Of a stretch of 60,542 bases of DNA, positions 1 through 13,039 are shown in pieces. The DNA lies in contig CAXKVV010000413.1 of assembly GCA_964058805.1 (NCBI GenBank), positions 1 through 60,542 on the forward strand. Direction: 5' to 3'. A program made the translations under genes and the position numbers. Numbering within the stretch: the stretch's first letter is position 1; each line of letters begins with the position of its first letter. This DNA is from Schoenoplectus triqueter. Taxonomy: Eukaryota > Streptophyta > Magnoliopsida > Poales > Cyperaceae. The notes under the pieces are model-generated. The model saw nothing but the letters and a program-made list of their open reading frames with translations, did no database searches and had not been told where the DNA came from.

Positions 1-501
1 AAAATAATATTTTACCGTCTTTTGTAAAGAATTAATTGTTTGTATCTCTCGGTAATTATCCGACCGACATACTTTAATCCCTAACTTAAATAGAAGTAAA
101 ATTTTTGTTTTACGGTCTTTCCATAGCTTGAGCATTAACGGGATTTGGGCATTCCAAAACCCAACAAAAATTGCGATCCGACATTTTTGCAATTTCTTAT
201 CAGAGCGAACCAGAGAGCAAATCTCATAATTGCGGTTCACATTTGATGATTGCGGTCCGCAAATTTTCTCCAGAAGTGCTTTTCATTTGATTTCTTCGTG
301 TAGGTTCGATCCATCTCGTTCCAAGCATCATTTTTCATGTTAACATCCATGTTTACATTCCATAACCTGAAAAACAATAAGAAATACAGCAATATCTCGA
401 ATTCGACATAAAAACTGAATAAATTCTTAACAATTAACATAAAATACATAGTTTTTGAGATAAAACCCTAATTGAATATAATATATAAATGAGACTTATC
501 A
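1..501 (-). mobile_element. LTR fragment, Athila-like family 2
   Basis: The reverse complement matches the first ~480 bases of the LTRs at 53269 and 57080: the same TGATAAG start (here at 501), the same AATTAGGGTTTTATCTCAAAAACTATG-like segment, and the same palindromic block (TTGCGGTCCGCAA at 250-262, partial copies at 167-180 and 229-240). The fragment runs off the window edge, so it may be a solo LTR or the end of a longer element to the left. Confidence 0.85.
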
Positions 502-679
502 CTCCTCATTAATCGAAAAATATAAGATACTACATTTTCTTACTAAAAAGAAAAAATCAATTAATTCTACGGATTGTTCAAAAGTTTTAACAATTGTTGT
601 ACACAAATAACATGGGTGTTAACTATTGAAACGTGGAAACAACATATTTCAAACATTTTATTGAATTTTAGTAATATTA

Positions 680-1395
680 GAGTTGTAACTTGAGCTTTGC
701 CTGACAATATAGTTCTCAAATAAATAATTAGAAATATAATTTTTTAAATATATTTAATAAAATTTTACATTAAAGAAAATTTAATATATTTTTAAATGCT
801 TAAGATATATATAAAAATTATAATTATAAATACATGATAATCTATAAAGGATCATGAAAAAAAATATATTTTAAGAGTTAAATTTCACTTTAAATATATC
901 TCACATATTATTCTAAATAAGGAGAGAAAAACTATATATGAACCATTGGATTCAAGTAAATGAAAAAATTTAAACAAAATCAATGATGAAGAAGCCTTAA
1001 TGATGTGGCATGTATGAGAAGCTAGAAGACTTATCTCACTTTATAGAGTACTAGGACTGTAACTCGGACTTCGCCCCGATAATATAGTCCTCAAATAAAT
1101 AATTAATAATATAAAATTTTAAATATATTTAATAAAATTTTACATTAAAAAAATTGGACAACATATTTAAATGCTAAGTAATAATGATCATTAAATATAT
1201 AATTATTTATAAATGATTATATAAAAAAATGGATCATTTTATATTACACATATTATTTTAAATGAGGAGAGTGAAACTATTTTATATAAACCATTGGATT
1301 CAAGAAGATGAAAAGATTTAAACAAAATAATTGATGAAGAAAATTAATGATGTGGTATGTTTGAAAAGCTTGAAAGCTTAACCCTCTTTATGTAT
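680..1395. repeat. two-copy tandem repeat, period ~370 bp
   Basis: A segment beginning with a GACAATATAGTTCTCAAATAA-like block near 705 recurs near 1076, followed in both copies by the same AT-rich tract and a CATTGGATTCAAG-containing tail (945 and 1291). Both end shortly after a GATGTGGCATGT/GATGTGGTATGT block. No coding potential is seen. Confidence 0.7.
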
Positions 1396-3320
1396 TAAGA
1401 ATAATTACAATAACAAACTAAGTATAAATTGATCAAAAACATTAATTAATAAACTCACTCAAACGTGTTTAAAATTAATTATAGTATATTTTTGTGAGCT
1501 TTGGTGACTTTTAAGATTACAATTGAAGCATAAATTGTTTCAAATCATTAAAACGTGAATAAATGCATTCTATAATTTTAAACTTAAAAGGCACCACATC
1601 TATTTAATTTAGCTCTGAGAAATATATAAATAAAAAGATAAAATAATTAAAAAATATTTATGTAATTTTGATGATTTTTACGATTAGAGAAGGTGTAAGC
1701 TGATTAAAAAGTGCAGAAATCGTTAAAAATGGATCGTCTAAAATACATTATAGTACAAGTCTAAGCTCAAAATTGACTTGTACATATTCCGTTTAGCTCC
1801 AATGAAATTATGCAAGTATAGAAGACATAACTTAAAAGTATTATAGTAGATTTCAATGATTTTACGTTTACAAATGAGGCTTGAATTTAATGAAAGTAGA
1901 TGCCCTCTATAAGGTATCTTTCTTGTGCAAAAAATAATTATGCTTAAAATGATTAAAAAACAAATTATAGTTATTAAAAATACGTGTTAAATGCGCAATA
2001 GTATAATATTGAGCTTAAACTGCATTCTATCTAGCTAATTTAACTCGGATAGATTTTATAAGCACGTAGAAGACATTATTTGAAAAATGAACACTGATAT
2101 GTGCCCCTCAAATGAGATCAAAATTATATCTGTACATATCATGATATATATCACTATCCGCGAACCTGACATGCTAATGTATTGTAGAGGGCTCCGTTTT
2201 GTTAATGGTAGATTGGTAGTGGAGGGAATTGCTGAGGGATAATGTTGGGGAGCATTATATATTTTTTTTCTTGAAAATTACTGTTGAGTTTTTATGATGT
2301 CCCGATTATAAAATGAGACCTGAAAGGATTATGAAGTGCACGTACTATGAGATTTTACGATTTTACAATTATAAATGAGACCTAAATTTTTTTTTTAGTA
2401 TAATTTTAAGATTAAGATGAACAATATATATTTAATTTATCTCCGATAAAATTATAAACACGTCTAAATCATAACTTCAAATATTATTGTTATTTTTTTT
2501 ATAATTTTGATGATTATGAATGAGGTGTGAAATGCTTAGAAAAGTGCATAGAATAATGAAAATGCATTTTGGTACAATTTAAAGCCTCAAATGCCTAGTA
2601 TCTATTTAACTTAGTTTTGACAAACTTATAAATATGTAGAATACATTTGAAATGCTAATACGATTTTTTTTATGATTACAAATGAAGTATAAAGTTTTAC
2701 ATGCACTCTGTAATAAATTAACTGCAATATGCATCACATTAATTTAATCTTGCTCAAATAAAACTAAAACCATCCAGTAGACATAGTTTTGAAATATTTC
2801 TTTGAATATTAATGATTCTAGAATTACAAATAAGGCATTAATTAATAAAAGAGCAGCACATAATAATTAAAATACCTTTAAATTCATTCTTCAAATGACC
2901 TATTTTTTATATACAAAAGTTTATTAATATTTTAAAGCAATCTTAAAATAAGCTAAAACAAATGGTTTAAAAAAAATTAAAAATAGAAAATTTCATTTTC
3001 TAATATCAATTTATGTTTCTGAATAAATTTTTTTTATACCAAAATCCTTATTTTTTTTACCTCCATACACCAAATAGTATCTAAGTTACAAGTTGACCAC
3101 GAAATTGTGATAAAGAAGTTAAAAAACATATGCAAAAAGAAAAGTAGTGAAGTTAAAAAAACGAATTGATATTTTTGTTATAAAATTCGTAACCGTTTAC
3201 AGAACATTAAAACATAACAATAGAAACTCGTAAAATTTCTAAGATAACATATCAGGAGGAAAAAAAAAGAAATAGTTGAAAGGAAAAAAGCACGCATAAA
3301 TAACATGATAAACCACATAG
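1396..3320. repeat. degenerate AT-rich tandem repeat, no gene
   Basis: Loosely repeated blocks such as TTTAGCTC/TTTAACTC followed by a TATAAACACGTAGAA-like string and a TTACAAATGAGGC-like string recur about every 180-250 bases (near 1597, 1790, 2030, 2430, 2605 and 2735). The copies are too diverged to define a clean unit. I see no gene in this stretch. Confidence 0.5.
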
Positions 3321-3324
3321 AGAA

Positions 3325-3492
3325 ATGAAGTTCCTTGGTGGCCATCTTGATCAAACAAGTCTGTTTATTGCTTCAAAATGTGCTGAGGGATTAATGTCTA
3401 GTGGTCCAAGGCCCAAGGGTTCTTGGTGGGACAACTCTCAAGGGTGCCGAGTCATTGATCTCACTATCAAGTTTATTTCCAAGATTGTTTGA
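3325..3492 (+). CDS. unrecognised 55-residue ORF
   Basis: An ATG ORF starts MKFLGGHLDQTSLF, contains GPRPKGSWWDN near residues 28-38 and ends in a mixed hydrophobic tail (IDLTIKFISKIV). Its codon use and complexity stand out from the AT-rich repeats on its left, and a non-coding tail resembling a plant 3' UTR follows. I do not recognise the family. It could be the last exon of a gene whose other exons are lost, a retrocopy fragment, or chance. Confidence 0.3.
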   Translation: MKFLGGHLDQTSLFIASKCAEGLMSSGPRPKGSWWDNSQGCRVIDLTIKFISKIV

Positions 3493-4041
3493 AGAGAGAT
3501 TGTTGACTTGTTGTTCGGGATTTTATTTTTAGGGATGGTAGTTGTTCTCGCAACGATTATTGATGACATGGGGCGATATGTTTTTATGATGATATTCCAC
3601 CCCTAAATTTTTGTGAAATGGCCTGAAGACATATATTCGAGGAATGAACTTTATCAATACTTTCTTCCTTCCACCATTCATACTTACAACCTGCACAATG
3701 TCTCCTTAATTGTATTATTTTCTTTTCTTTCCTTCTTTCGGCTGTATTGTATAATGGAAGAGATTTTGCTTTTCTAATTTAATATGCCATGAAATTAAGA
3801 TGATAAGTCCATTCCGAACTATGATAGTGCAAACTGCACAATTATTCCTTCAATCTTTGAAAACCAAGCTACAATTGACTAGACTTGATCCAGCATCTCC
3901 AGAGTGTATTGTACCATTCTACACCCAACAAAAATTATCTATCTATATGACTACATCTAAGATTAAACATCTAAATAAATAAATAAAAAGCTAGATAAAT
4001 AGCTTGCAAGCCCAGTAAATAGGACGATATCCATGAGTAAA

Positions 4042-6436
4042 TTAATTAACCCATCTTTTTTGAACAGCAGTGCGAGTAGCTGCTGCCAGTCTCTGCCTTC
4101 TGCGCAAGCTCTTTCTTTTACTGCATTAATAATGATATAAGAAGTATTTTTTAGTTACCATCATGCTTCAATACAGGGTCCTTTATGTGCTGTTTTTCAT
4201 GCAATGGTCATAACTGTTGTAAATTTAAACTTTAATGTAAAGTGGTCAAATCTGAACTCAATTGCTATTTGGATGAAACACCACACTTATATTACCTATT
4301 CGCTGCCCCATATAATCAGGCCTGCAGTTATGCAGCAGAAAACTCCAGGGTAGTAAATAAATACAGCTTTAAGAAGAAAATGGCTAAAGTAAATTGTATG
4401 CAGAGATATCTAGTCCAATGCAGCAGGGGTAGTCAATTCTATCTATGTTTCACTATGATACCATATATGAATAAAATAGCTTTTTTTTTTTATTATAAAA
4501 GTGGGGGCAAAATCCCACCTGTTTCATTGAAACATAGGGAAATAAACTTAGCTGGTCAAAAAGGTAAATTAAAAGTATCCCAACACAGCATTAGATATAT
4601 CCAACCTGCTGACACAGCATGAAAACTAAAACCTATTCAAGCTCCCTTACCTCTTTCATTATAAAATGCCCAAGTCACCCCTTTTCCCTCCACGTGTGAG
4701 TGAGGGATGGGTGAGGATGAGGTATGGTTGGGTAATTTTTTGAAAATGAGAATTACCGATAGATGGAATTTAGAATACATGATCCTCCCACTTTCCGAAA
4801 TAAGACATTTGCAATACAGGAACTGCAAGGGCCCACATGAGCAATTTTCTAACCTGATGTAAATAAACCCAGCTGTAAGCACCATGCCTCCAATGGTCCA
4901 AGAGACCCTAGCAAGCCCCCAAAAGGAAGAATTCTGTGTATCAGATGCTGAACTGTGTCCAGATGACCTCCATGAACTAGCAATGGAGTCGAGGCTTTCC
5001 TTTCCACCGTAGCAAAATGATGGCACAGTACCTGCCTCATCAGTTTCTGCACTATCATTTTGAACAGAAAATCCTGTGAGGTAACACAGCTCAGTGCCAT
5101 TAGAAGCCCATTTGTTTAGTTTTCCGCATACAATGTCTTTTACACCACAAGGAGACAAAATCTGCACAGTAAATGCATAAATTGAGAAATGAAGTTGCAG
5201 GAGGACTCATTACTAAGGCCAAATTTACTAATAAACACTCAGATTACCTGCATCACGTTGTTATCTCTCATTTAACACATTTAAACCTCAGTTTAGTCCA
5301 AGCAAAGAGGGTAACATCATCAGAGTTGGTAAATAAACATCCAAAACAAGTTAACTATCAACAAGAATATATTTGTTTGGGACCTTACAAAAAAACATTT
5401 AGAACTCTGGTATTTATTCTTTTAATATCCATTATAGGAACTAATTAAAAATAGATCAAAACTAAACTGAAAACCTTACTACTACAGTGGGGGAGGAGGT
5501 CCGCCCATCTTATATATGGCTTTAGAACTGGTTTTCATGTAAATTATCAAATCTTTTTTAAAAGCAATCACAAGACCTGTGTCTTCATATCTAGAGAGAA
5601 ATATGCGCTGGAACACTCATTGAAAACCATGTTGCAAAATGACCCGCATATCTGTGGTGGGCCAGGGTGGGTGCCTACAGTTGGGTCACAGATAGAGCAC
5701 TCCAGTAACTCCCACAGATGGAGGCATTCCCTGCTCCCCTCTCCAGTGGAGGCAAGCTTTCTGACACTTACTGAGGCTGGGTACGTCTGGGTTATATCAC
5801 AGCAGGTGTTATGTCTAAAAACCCTACAGAGGGTTAAGTCCCTTGGTCCCTTTGGAACTTTTATAGGCTTTTGACCTTCGATTTCAAATGGATGAAATCG
5901 GCCTCCTTGAGAAATACACAGTCCGTTCTCCTTTTCTCCTGTAATTAATAATTAATAATAAGCAATTATGTTTGAATATCTGTACTTAAATTCTATATTC
6001 GCTGGCATGTACTGGTACCAGATTAATATGAAACTGAACAATACATAAGTTAGCAATTAACTTTAGAAAATCAGGATTTAATTGAAGGTTTAAAGATAAG
6101 AACATAATACAGCTCAGTTGTACCATTGGTTCTCAATTATCAAGATATGAAACCCCAAATATAGCCCCCTAAATGTGCCAATAAAATCTTCATCGGCAGG
6201 ACACCAATGTGGCAGTTCAGTTTACACCACTAATGTAATGGCCAAAGTTTAACACTGTAATTGGAACATGTACATCATCCAAGTCCAAGCAGTAAAATGA
6301 ACTCATCTTAATCCATGCTGTTCCCTCCAAAACAAATTTCTTACCCGAAGTGGGACATGGTGCACGTAAACACTCGATGAATAGCACAAAGCATACAATG
6401 GCACATGAGAGCAAAATATTCAAAAATTAAAATCAT
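4042..6436 (-). CDS. folate-receptor-like secretory/membrane protein, signal-peptide exon frameshifted
   Basis: Four exons on the minus strand: about 6436/6423-6345, 5938-5577, 5161-4854 and 4120-4042 (stop). All junctions are GT-AG and phases match from codon 6423 onward. The protein is about 275 residues. Exon 1 gives a hydrophobic signal peptide (ILLSCAIVCFVLFIECL). Exon 2 holds a cysteine-rich ectodomain, with GLCISQGGRF, DLTLCRVFR, CLHLWELLECSIC and FCNMVFNECSSAYF. Exon 3 continues it (LSPCGVKDIVCG, NGTELC) and ends in one membrane segment (WTIGGMVLTAGFIYI). Exon 4 is a short basic tail (KRKSLRRRQRL). This matches the plant proteins annotated as folate receptor family (Arabidopsis AT5G27830 type, from memory); binding of folate in plants is not established. 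In the only frame whose phase fits exon 2 there is no ATG: the codon at 6423 is TTG, preceded by an in-frame stop at 6429-6427. The nearest ATG (6436-6434) is one base out of frame across a five-T run. The gene lies downstream of the exchanger gene in the same orientation. Confidence 0.85.
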
Positions 6437-6700
6437 AATTTCCTTCCACAATAAGGTCCTATTCTCGTTACATTTTTTTTTTCTGATTAATCAACGCTAT
6501 TTAATGGGCCATGATCGCTTCGAGGAGGTTCATTTGACCAGAGAGGGAGGGGGGGGAGGGGAGATTACCAAAGGAGGAAGGGATGAATAGACTGGAGAGG
6601 GAGATAAAAAGAAGAAGCGGAGGCGACAGAGAGAGCGATTTCATCGAGCAGCAGCTGCATTTGCCTAATTGCCTTGGGAGAAGTGAAGAGAAAGGGATTA

Positions 6701-6734
6701 GTCTAGTCTAGTCTAGTCTAGTCTAGTCTAGTCT
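6701..6734. repeat. (GTCTA)n microsatellite
   Basis: Nearly seven copies of GTCTA lie about 270-300 bases upstream of the folate-receptor-like start, in the presumed promoter or 5' UTR. The array is a string of CTAG palindromes. Confidence 0.9.
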
Positions 6735-7710
6735 CGCTTCTTCACAGGCAAACGGTCCACGGTGCACCGCGGTGATGTCAAGTGTCTCTCTCGTTCGGTC
6801 GTTCCCAGTGCAGCAGGAGCAGCGACTACAATTTACAAATTCTCAGTAAGTGGGTCCCATTAGTCAGAATAACTAAGAAGGCCCGGCCGACTTGCTTGGA
6901 GTTGGGCCTACTATTACACTAACACCTGGTCAAATGGTCAATTAATGGGGCTTGAATTGTTTGTATACAGCAAACCCCACCCAGTTTGAAGAATTCTTTC
7001 TTTTTATATTATATTTCTGCATTTGAAGAGTCGTGATTTTTTGTTTAGGTTTCTGATCAGGACTTCTCTCTTTCAATTATGCACTTTTTTTTTTACAAGA
7101 AATGAGCATGTCATCTTTTGATGTGCTCATTTTTCTATCTCCAAAAATTCGACTTTTGGTTGGTTCTTGGTAACTTGAATTTCCAATGCTATTAAGCATA
7201 GTACGGAGCATTTTCAGAAATTTCCAACATAGTGGATAAATTTTACATTGAATTTGCTGATACGGTAGATATCTTCATCATATTACATTGACACTTCTCT
7301 TCTTAGGTTGTACAACTTGAGCGTTACTGAGATATTCTAGGAGGACAACCGTAAAACATGTGAATTAATCACAGTACTCGATGGTACTGAGTCTTGTCTG
7401 TCTTGTCTTTCTATAAAGTGAGAGCCCTATTTTTTTTAAAAAAAAAAATCACAGTACTAAAATGATAATGATAATAAATACTTATCCAGTATCTGAAATA
7501 CATATATGTAGACTTTCATTGAAATCTCTTCGAAAGTAAAAAAATGCTACAGCCCAGAACCCCCCACCCAAAACCACTATATATGAAAAGAAAAGACCGA
7601 AAAATTGTAGAATTACGCCAGCCAAGGAGATGGCACACCATCAAACTAATCCATCCTTCCACAAAAAAAAACTTAACAAAAGAATAACTACATATTTGGC
7701 TCATGTACCT

Positions 7711-7790
7711 AATGCCAAAAATAATCAAATAATGCCTGAAACTCTCAAATAATGCCAAAAATAATCAAATAATGCCTGAAACTCTCAATG
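7711..7790. repeat. 40-bp tandem duplication across the exchanger stop codon
   Basis: 7711-7750 and 7751-7790 are identical over about 38 bases. The stop codon of the exchanger (7767-7765) and its last codons lie in the right copy. The left copy lies in the 3' UTR, so the end of the coding sequence is repeated after the stop. Confidence 0.9.
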
Positions 7791-10700
7791 ATGAGAGGAC
7801 CACAAAAACAACCCAAAGTAGCATAAAATAGTATGAGGTGACCCAAGCCCACAGCCTGGGCCCACCAAGTTCTGCACCAATAATCAACCGGCGCAACACC
7901 AAAACTGAGATACAGCCAGCTGAAGTGGCAAAGAATACAAGGAGAGAGAAGCTGAGCCCCTCGGCATTGTCAATGTAGAGGGGCTCTCGAAGAACAAAAT
8001 AGTTGTACACTGTGTCTATCAGCCATGGTACGCCAATGCCAACATAAATGTTGACTGAGTTGCTGCAGACACGACATGAAATTGTGAGCAAATTTCTTAT
8101 TTTGGCTCTGTATACTTGCTGAAAAATGCTCATGCATACTGACAACATAAAGACCAAAAATGAAACTTTTTTAGCTAACCACAGAATAGGGACTGAACTC
8201 AAAAGTGTGTGTTTGTTCAGCTTGTGCTTAAGTGCATGGACCAAACAAGAAAAAAAAATTCTGCACCTGCAAGTGATATTGGCAATTGCCGAATCTGCAG
8301 TTACTTGACGCTCAGCTGCTATCTTGCTAGCAACTAGATCTGGCCAAGATGTACCACTTGCCAGTACTGTGAAGGCTATTACATATGGATTTATTCCTAT
8401 CAAAAAATAAGTAAAATAGTAATGACTTGATCAATTACTCAAATTTTGTGATGGTAGGAAAAGCTAGGACAGTGATATTTGAAAGATTGTTATAAGGATT
8501 GATTCTTTGTTCACTTGATCCTTGGAAGGTACACAGTTTCATATTACCCAGAAAAGATAGGAACTCTTCCGATGCAATTTTAAGGCATTTCTTAATTTAC
8601 AAAACTAAGCACACAATGTCATAATGGTTTGGTTAATCACATCTTTGCGCTCATCTAGTCCTTTACCAACCACCTTGATTCATTGTCAGTGAATCCACAC
8701 CCTTAACATATATATCACGTTAATATTCACACCTACTAATATTTCTCCCTGAAAGAGCTAAAGTGCACTTGTGCCCAGAAGGATAAATGTTAAAAACTTT
8801 TTGGCGTCGCCACCGTGTAATTTAGCAACAAACGTTTAGGATATAATTAGCAGTTATAATGTCTGGGTTCCAAAAAAATTCATCAATCGCATTACTATGC
8901 ATATAGAAGTAACAAGTATTTTCTTTGCGTTTCTATTGCGAAATATGAAGAATATTTATCTCGAAATTTATTGAAACCTGTAACACAGCTGATTTGATCA
9001 GTGAGTTTGGTAACCACATAAGCAACCCCACTGATAAACCCAAGAGAGCATATGAAAGCAACCCATCCATGAGCAATCTGGTAAGGGGGCACAAATGCAA
9101 AGAGCAATCTCCAGGGGAGCAGTATAAGCTCCCAAATTATTCTCAGAGCTCTAACATAGACACTTTCCATTTTCCTTGATTCAGCATGCTCCAACTGTCT
9201 CAAAAATATATAAATAAATAAACAATTCAAAATTTCGAACTAATTTCAAAGGCTTAGATATCACTCATTGACTGGTCCATACTGGCAATAGCCTACTTGA
9301 TCCAACAAATGCCAGTTTGTGCACAGAAATCAAGGGGAGACTCATTGACAATGATAAACTTGACAAATTCTGACAATGTTTTAACAAATAAATTTGAAAA
9401 ATAGAAACAAAACTATAGACATATTCTTGAACTCATAGATTGTTTGCATTTCAAATTTTAAGTAATTTGGGGATCATTTTATATTCCAACAAAGACCATT
9501 AAAATCACATGGAATTTGCAACTGTCCGTATTTCATGGCTTGATAGAATATCAAATAACACCTATGTATGAAATTTGAAACACAATCAATCTACAAGTTA
9601 AAAAATATGTTCACAATTATTTTTTTCATTTTTCAAGTTTATTTGAATTTATTTGAAAAACCATTGTCATGTTTGTCAAGTTTTCCATTGTCAATGAAAC
9701 CCCACCCAAAATCTAATTAGGAAACAAACAAGCTAGGAAAACAACAGAAATGAAAATAACTTGTCAGAGACCTTAATATCTACAGATTGAAAAAATAAAT
9801 TCCATAGTATTTGAATGGAAGTCCAAACATTACTGAAGAAGTTATAGAACTCAGTCCATTTTGGTAATTTGAATGATGTTTACGTCATTTAGAAAAGGGC
9901 ATATATCCAAACATTACTGAAGAAGTTACAAAAATCAGTACAAATGTTAAAGTGTTTACTTTAGAAATAAACTTTTAAAAGTTAAATTTGTAAATATATG
10001 CGGCAGAAAAAAAATATGGCGGTACCATTAATGCATTGACAAATTGTTGCTTCCAAATAGAGTGGATATCGAGTTCTTCTTCATTACATTTTCTTTTAGA
10101 AGGATCTTCTGTATCAGTATCTGGTATATTATGATAGATTGCACCTGCAGAGTAAAAAATGATTAAAAAATATATAAACAAGGTGGAAAATAATTGTGTT
10201 CCTGGAAACATTCAAACTACCATGCATAATAAATTTCTTATGTACTATTAGAAAAGAATTTAAAATGTTCATTTCGACTCCAATTCATCTATCTCCTTCA
10301 AAGGTGACAAAGCTAATGCTGCCCTCACTGTTAGTCCCTACATGACATAATGCATAAGGGAAGGTTGTTTTTTGTTTATGATTTTTTGAAAAAGGGGGCA
10401 ATAAGCAGCCATGTGTATACTCCATTATCACCATAAATTATGTGATTCATTTCCTACATCATCCATAATCACTGTGTTTCAAGAAAAGGCTGAAAACGGG
10501 AACTTTGTTCCCATTTGACTAAAATTACTGTCAACAAAGGATGGAAGGGTATGTCAGATGCATATACTTGCTTGCTTAAAGTAAAACATATATCTTGTAA
10601 TCAGAAGGTCATACAGCTAGTATTTCTAGCATGTACAGAGAATATGTCAACAATATTCTCTTCTGAGTTCTGGCCAACTTCAAGCACCTGAAAACTGTCA

Positions 10701-12599
10701 TCATAGTCCTCATTTGTTTCGTCGAAAGCACTGGTTTGTGGGACCCAGTCCTCAGGTCTCTCGCTCTTTTCGCTAGTATTAAGTAAAAGAATATGAAAGC
10801 AAATTACTACTTCATAATTCATTTCAAATTATCTGAAAGAAACAAAATTTCTTCATAGTATCTTCAATTTGAGTTTTTAGGCCATTTGCTCAAAGATTAG
10901 TAATGTTCATGATTAGCAGTTGCAGTTTAGTTTTTGGGAAAAGTTCTGAAAAATAGACCCTCCAGATTTTAGATTATGCCTCCATTTGGCCAACTTAAGC
11001 CCTGGTTATGCCTTAAGTCCTAATGTTCTCAAAACAGACAGTTGAACTCATTTTAATTGTGAAAATCTTTAACTAAGAATTTTACCAGAAATTCTCCTAA
11101 TTTAGTCTAATTATGCAGTTAAGCACCTCAAGAGCCAATCAGCCAAGCAAATATCATTAAAAACATTTTTTTTATTGTTGTTTAAATGGGTTTCTAAAGA
11201 TTTTTTTGACCATGAAAACATACAATGGTAAAGACAGATATGGCCAGCGCTTGTCTTGCGCATATGCATGAAAAAGTAGAAGCCCAAATTGAAGAACTGT
11301 CAATAGGGCCTCCCACAGTGTGATGACGTTTGGTGTCCACACCTGACATGTAGGCAAACCGAAGTAATTATTATTCTAGAGATTACTTGTACATATTGGC
11401 TCTCGTACTGTAACATGGTGGGATTAACCAAGATCCTTCTGTTATGGAAATGTATTTCTAAAATAACTTATATAAAGAAGGACGAAATTCCTTCTAAAAG
11501 TTACCTCCAAAATTATATAGAGCCAAATGTAAGCCCAAAAGGACCAAAATAACTCAACAATCCACACCCCCAAATCAGATATCTTTTTCAGACTACCAGC
11601 TCTGGGAACTACCACACAGACGGCATGGATTGGGAATAAATCAAAAGCAGCAGAACCCACTAGTGTACCAGGACCCAATCCTGTATGTTGTGTGCCAAAT
11701 AAGAACAAATTAGAAACACTTTTCAACAAAAGTTACAATCCAGAATTCATCACCAAACAAGTCCAAGCTCATTCTGGTGCAAACAGGAGTACAATACATA
11801 CTAATATACTATTTTTATATGTATATATGTGATATAAATACTAATGGTGCCTGATGTAACAGTACATGATCCAACCATGCCGAGTGAAAATTGTACTGGC
11901 CTATAGAGGACCTTGACCAATAACATCAATTCAAAAGAGATTTCCCCTAAATTCAATAAAACTAGCCTACCAGTAGGATTTAAAAAAAAATCCTAAAAAA
12001 ATGCTTGAGATTACTGGTCTTAAAGGTAAGAAATTAAGTAAATCGTGCATTCCCCTAATGGACAGGCTTTAGCTGCAAATTTCAACAATTGAAGGGCCTT
12101 TTTGTGTGCACAAGTAAAAGCAGAAAATTATATTTTTTTTACTTTTTAGTTCATACACCTCTAATAGAGCTCAGTCAATATTGCAGACCCTTTGCTGGGT
12201 CTAACTGGTAAAACGGAAAAATATACCTCCAGCTGTCAATTGACCAATATTTCGTATGGCATCAATGGTAGCAAGAGATATCTGAGGAAAACTGGTACCA
12301 AAAGCCAACAGAGAAATATCTGCTATTGTATAATTCCACAGTTTTTCTTCCTTCACTACAAGCAGGTTGGTACCAGGGTCTACCCGTGCCACTTTCTTAG
12401 TCTGCCTCATGATGTTCTCCATTGAATGAAAGAACTTGACAGTTACGGCTGACAAGCCGATGAAACAATAAGCTAGGCCAAGGAGGTAGAGAAATGCCCG
12501 AGTCCCGTTTGACAGGTTTGTTTCTCCATGGAAGAGGAGGTATGAATCACAGGTAACTCCCATTAAGGCCCCTAGACTATTGGAAATTATGTCCCGCAT
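7765..12599 (-). CDS. MHX: MHX-type vacuolar Mg2+/Zn2+-proton exchanger
   Basis: Eight coding exons on the minus strand: 12599-12227, 11680-11505, 11342-11224, 10772-10615, 10144-10026, 9194-8978, 8396-8267 and 8062-7765. They sum to 1590 bases, giving 529 residues, close to Arabidopsis MHX. The family belongs to the Na+/Ca2+ exchanger superfamily. In plants MHX is a tonoplast antiporter moving Mg2+, Zn2+ or Fe2+ into the vacuole against protons. Both alpha repeats are visible: [14 protein letters not shown] with [12 protein letters not shown] in the N-terminal half, and [15 protein letters not shown] with [13 protein letters not shown] in the C-terminal half. A hydrophilic, acidic cytosolic loop (exons 4-5, [10 protein letters not shown]) separates them. 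The ATG at 12599 follows an acceptor in TTCTACAG, so a 5' UTR intron is likely, as reported for AtMHX. The last 24-residue stretch is hydrophobic and ends [11 protein letters not shown]. Confidence 0.95.
9336..9705. mobile_element. hairpin MITE inside an exchanger intron
   Basis: The left end (GGGGAGACTCATTGACAATG) and right end (CATTGTCAATGAAACCCC) are inverted copies. The complementarity extends inward through AAACTTGACAAA and TTTGTCAAGTTT. It lies in the intron between exons 5 and 6 of the exchanger gene. The related element at 42111-42473 has similar ends. Boundaries are approximate. Confidence 0.7.
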
Positions 12600-13039
12600 G
12601 ATGGCTCCTGTAGAACCTGTCATAAATAGATGAGTTCAGAGAAAATGGTTTGTCATCCAACATAAAAAACAAGCATAGAAACAAGACTTCAACTCGAAAG
12701 GTAAAGTAAAATGAAAGGCAAAAAAAAGTACCACGAGAATAAACAAAATGATAACATTAACATCCTAAGCATGCATTTTCACAGAATTTCACTAAAATTC
12801 ACTTCATCCGGCACCTTTATTTAACCATTAATTATGCGTTACATATTCACATCGTGGATTTTCTGCAAGCACCTCACGCTGATGTTCACCTTACGACCAA
12901 GGAGAAAATATCAAGTACAAGTAAAAGGAAGGAAGGAAAGGAACTTGAAATATTCTCGACCCCAGGAAAAAAAACAGTTAATAAGGAAATTAGCAAAAAG
13001 TTCTGGATCATGCGAGCACCTGAGCGGAGATCTAGGGGC

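Noticed and set aside
4242..4622. 126-codon plus-strand ORF
   Set aside because: It lies within the third intron of the folate-receptor-like gene on the other strand and has no recognisable domain.
6345..6360. An exon starting MSHFG with a donor, like the start of an SR splicing factor (SC35)
   Set aside because: No RNA-recognition motif follows on this strand, and another frame of the same exon fits the folate-receptor-like gene in phase and hydrophobicity.
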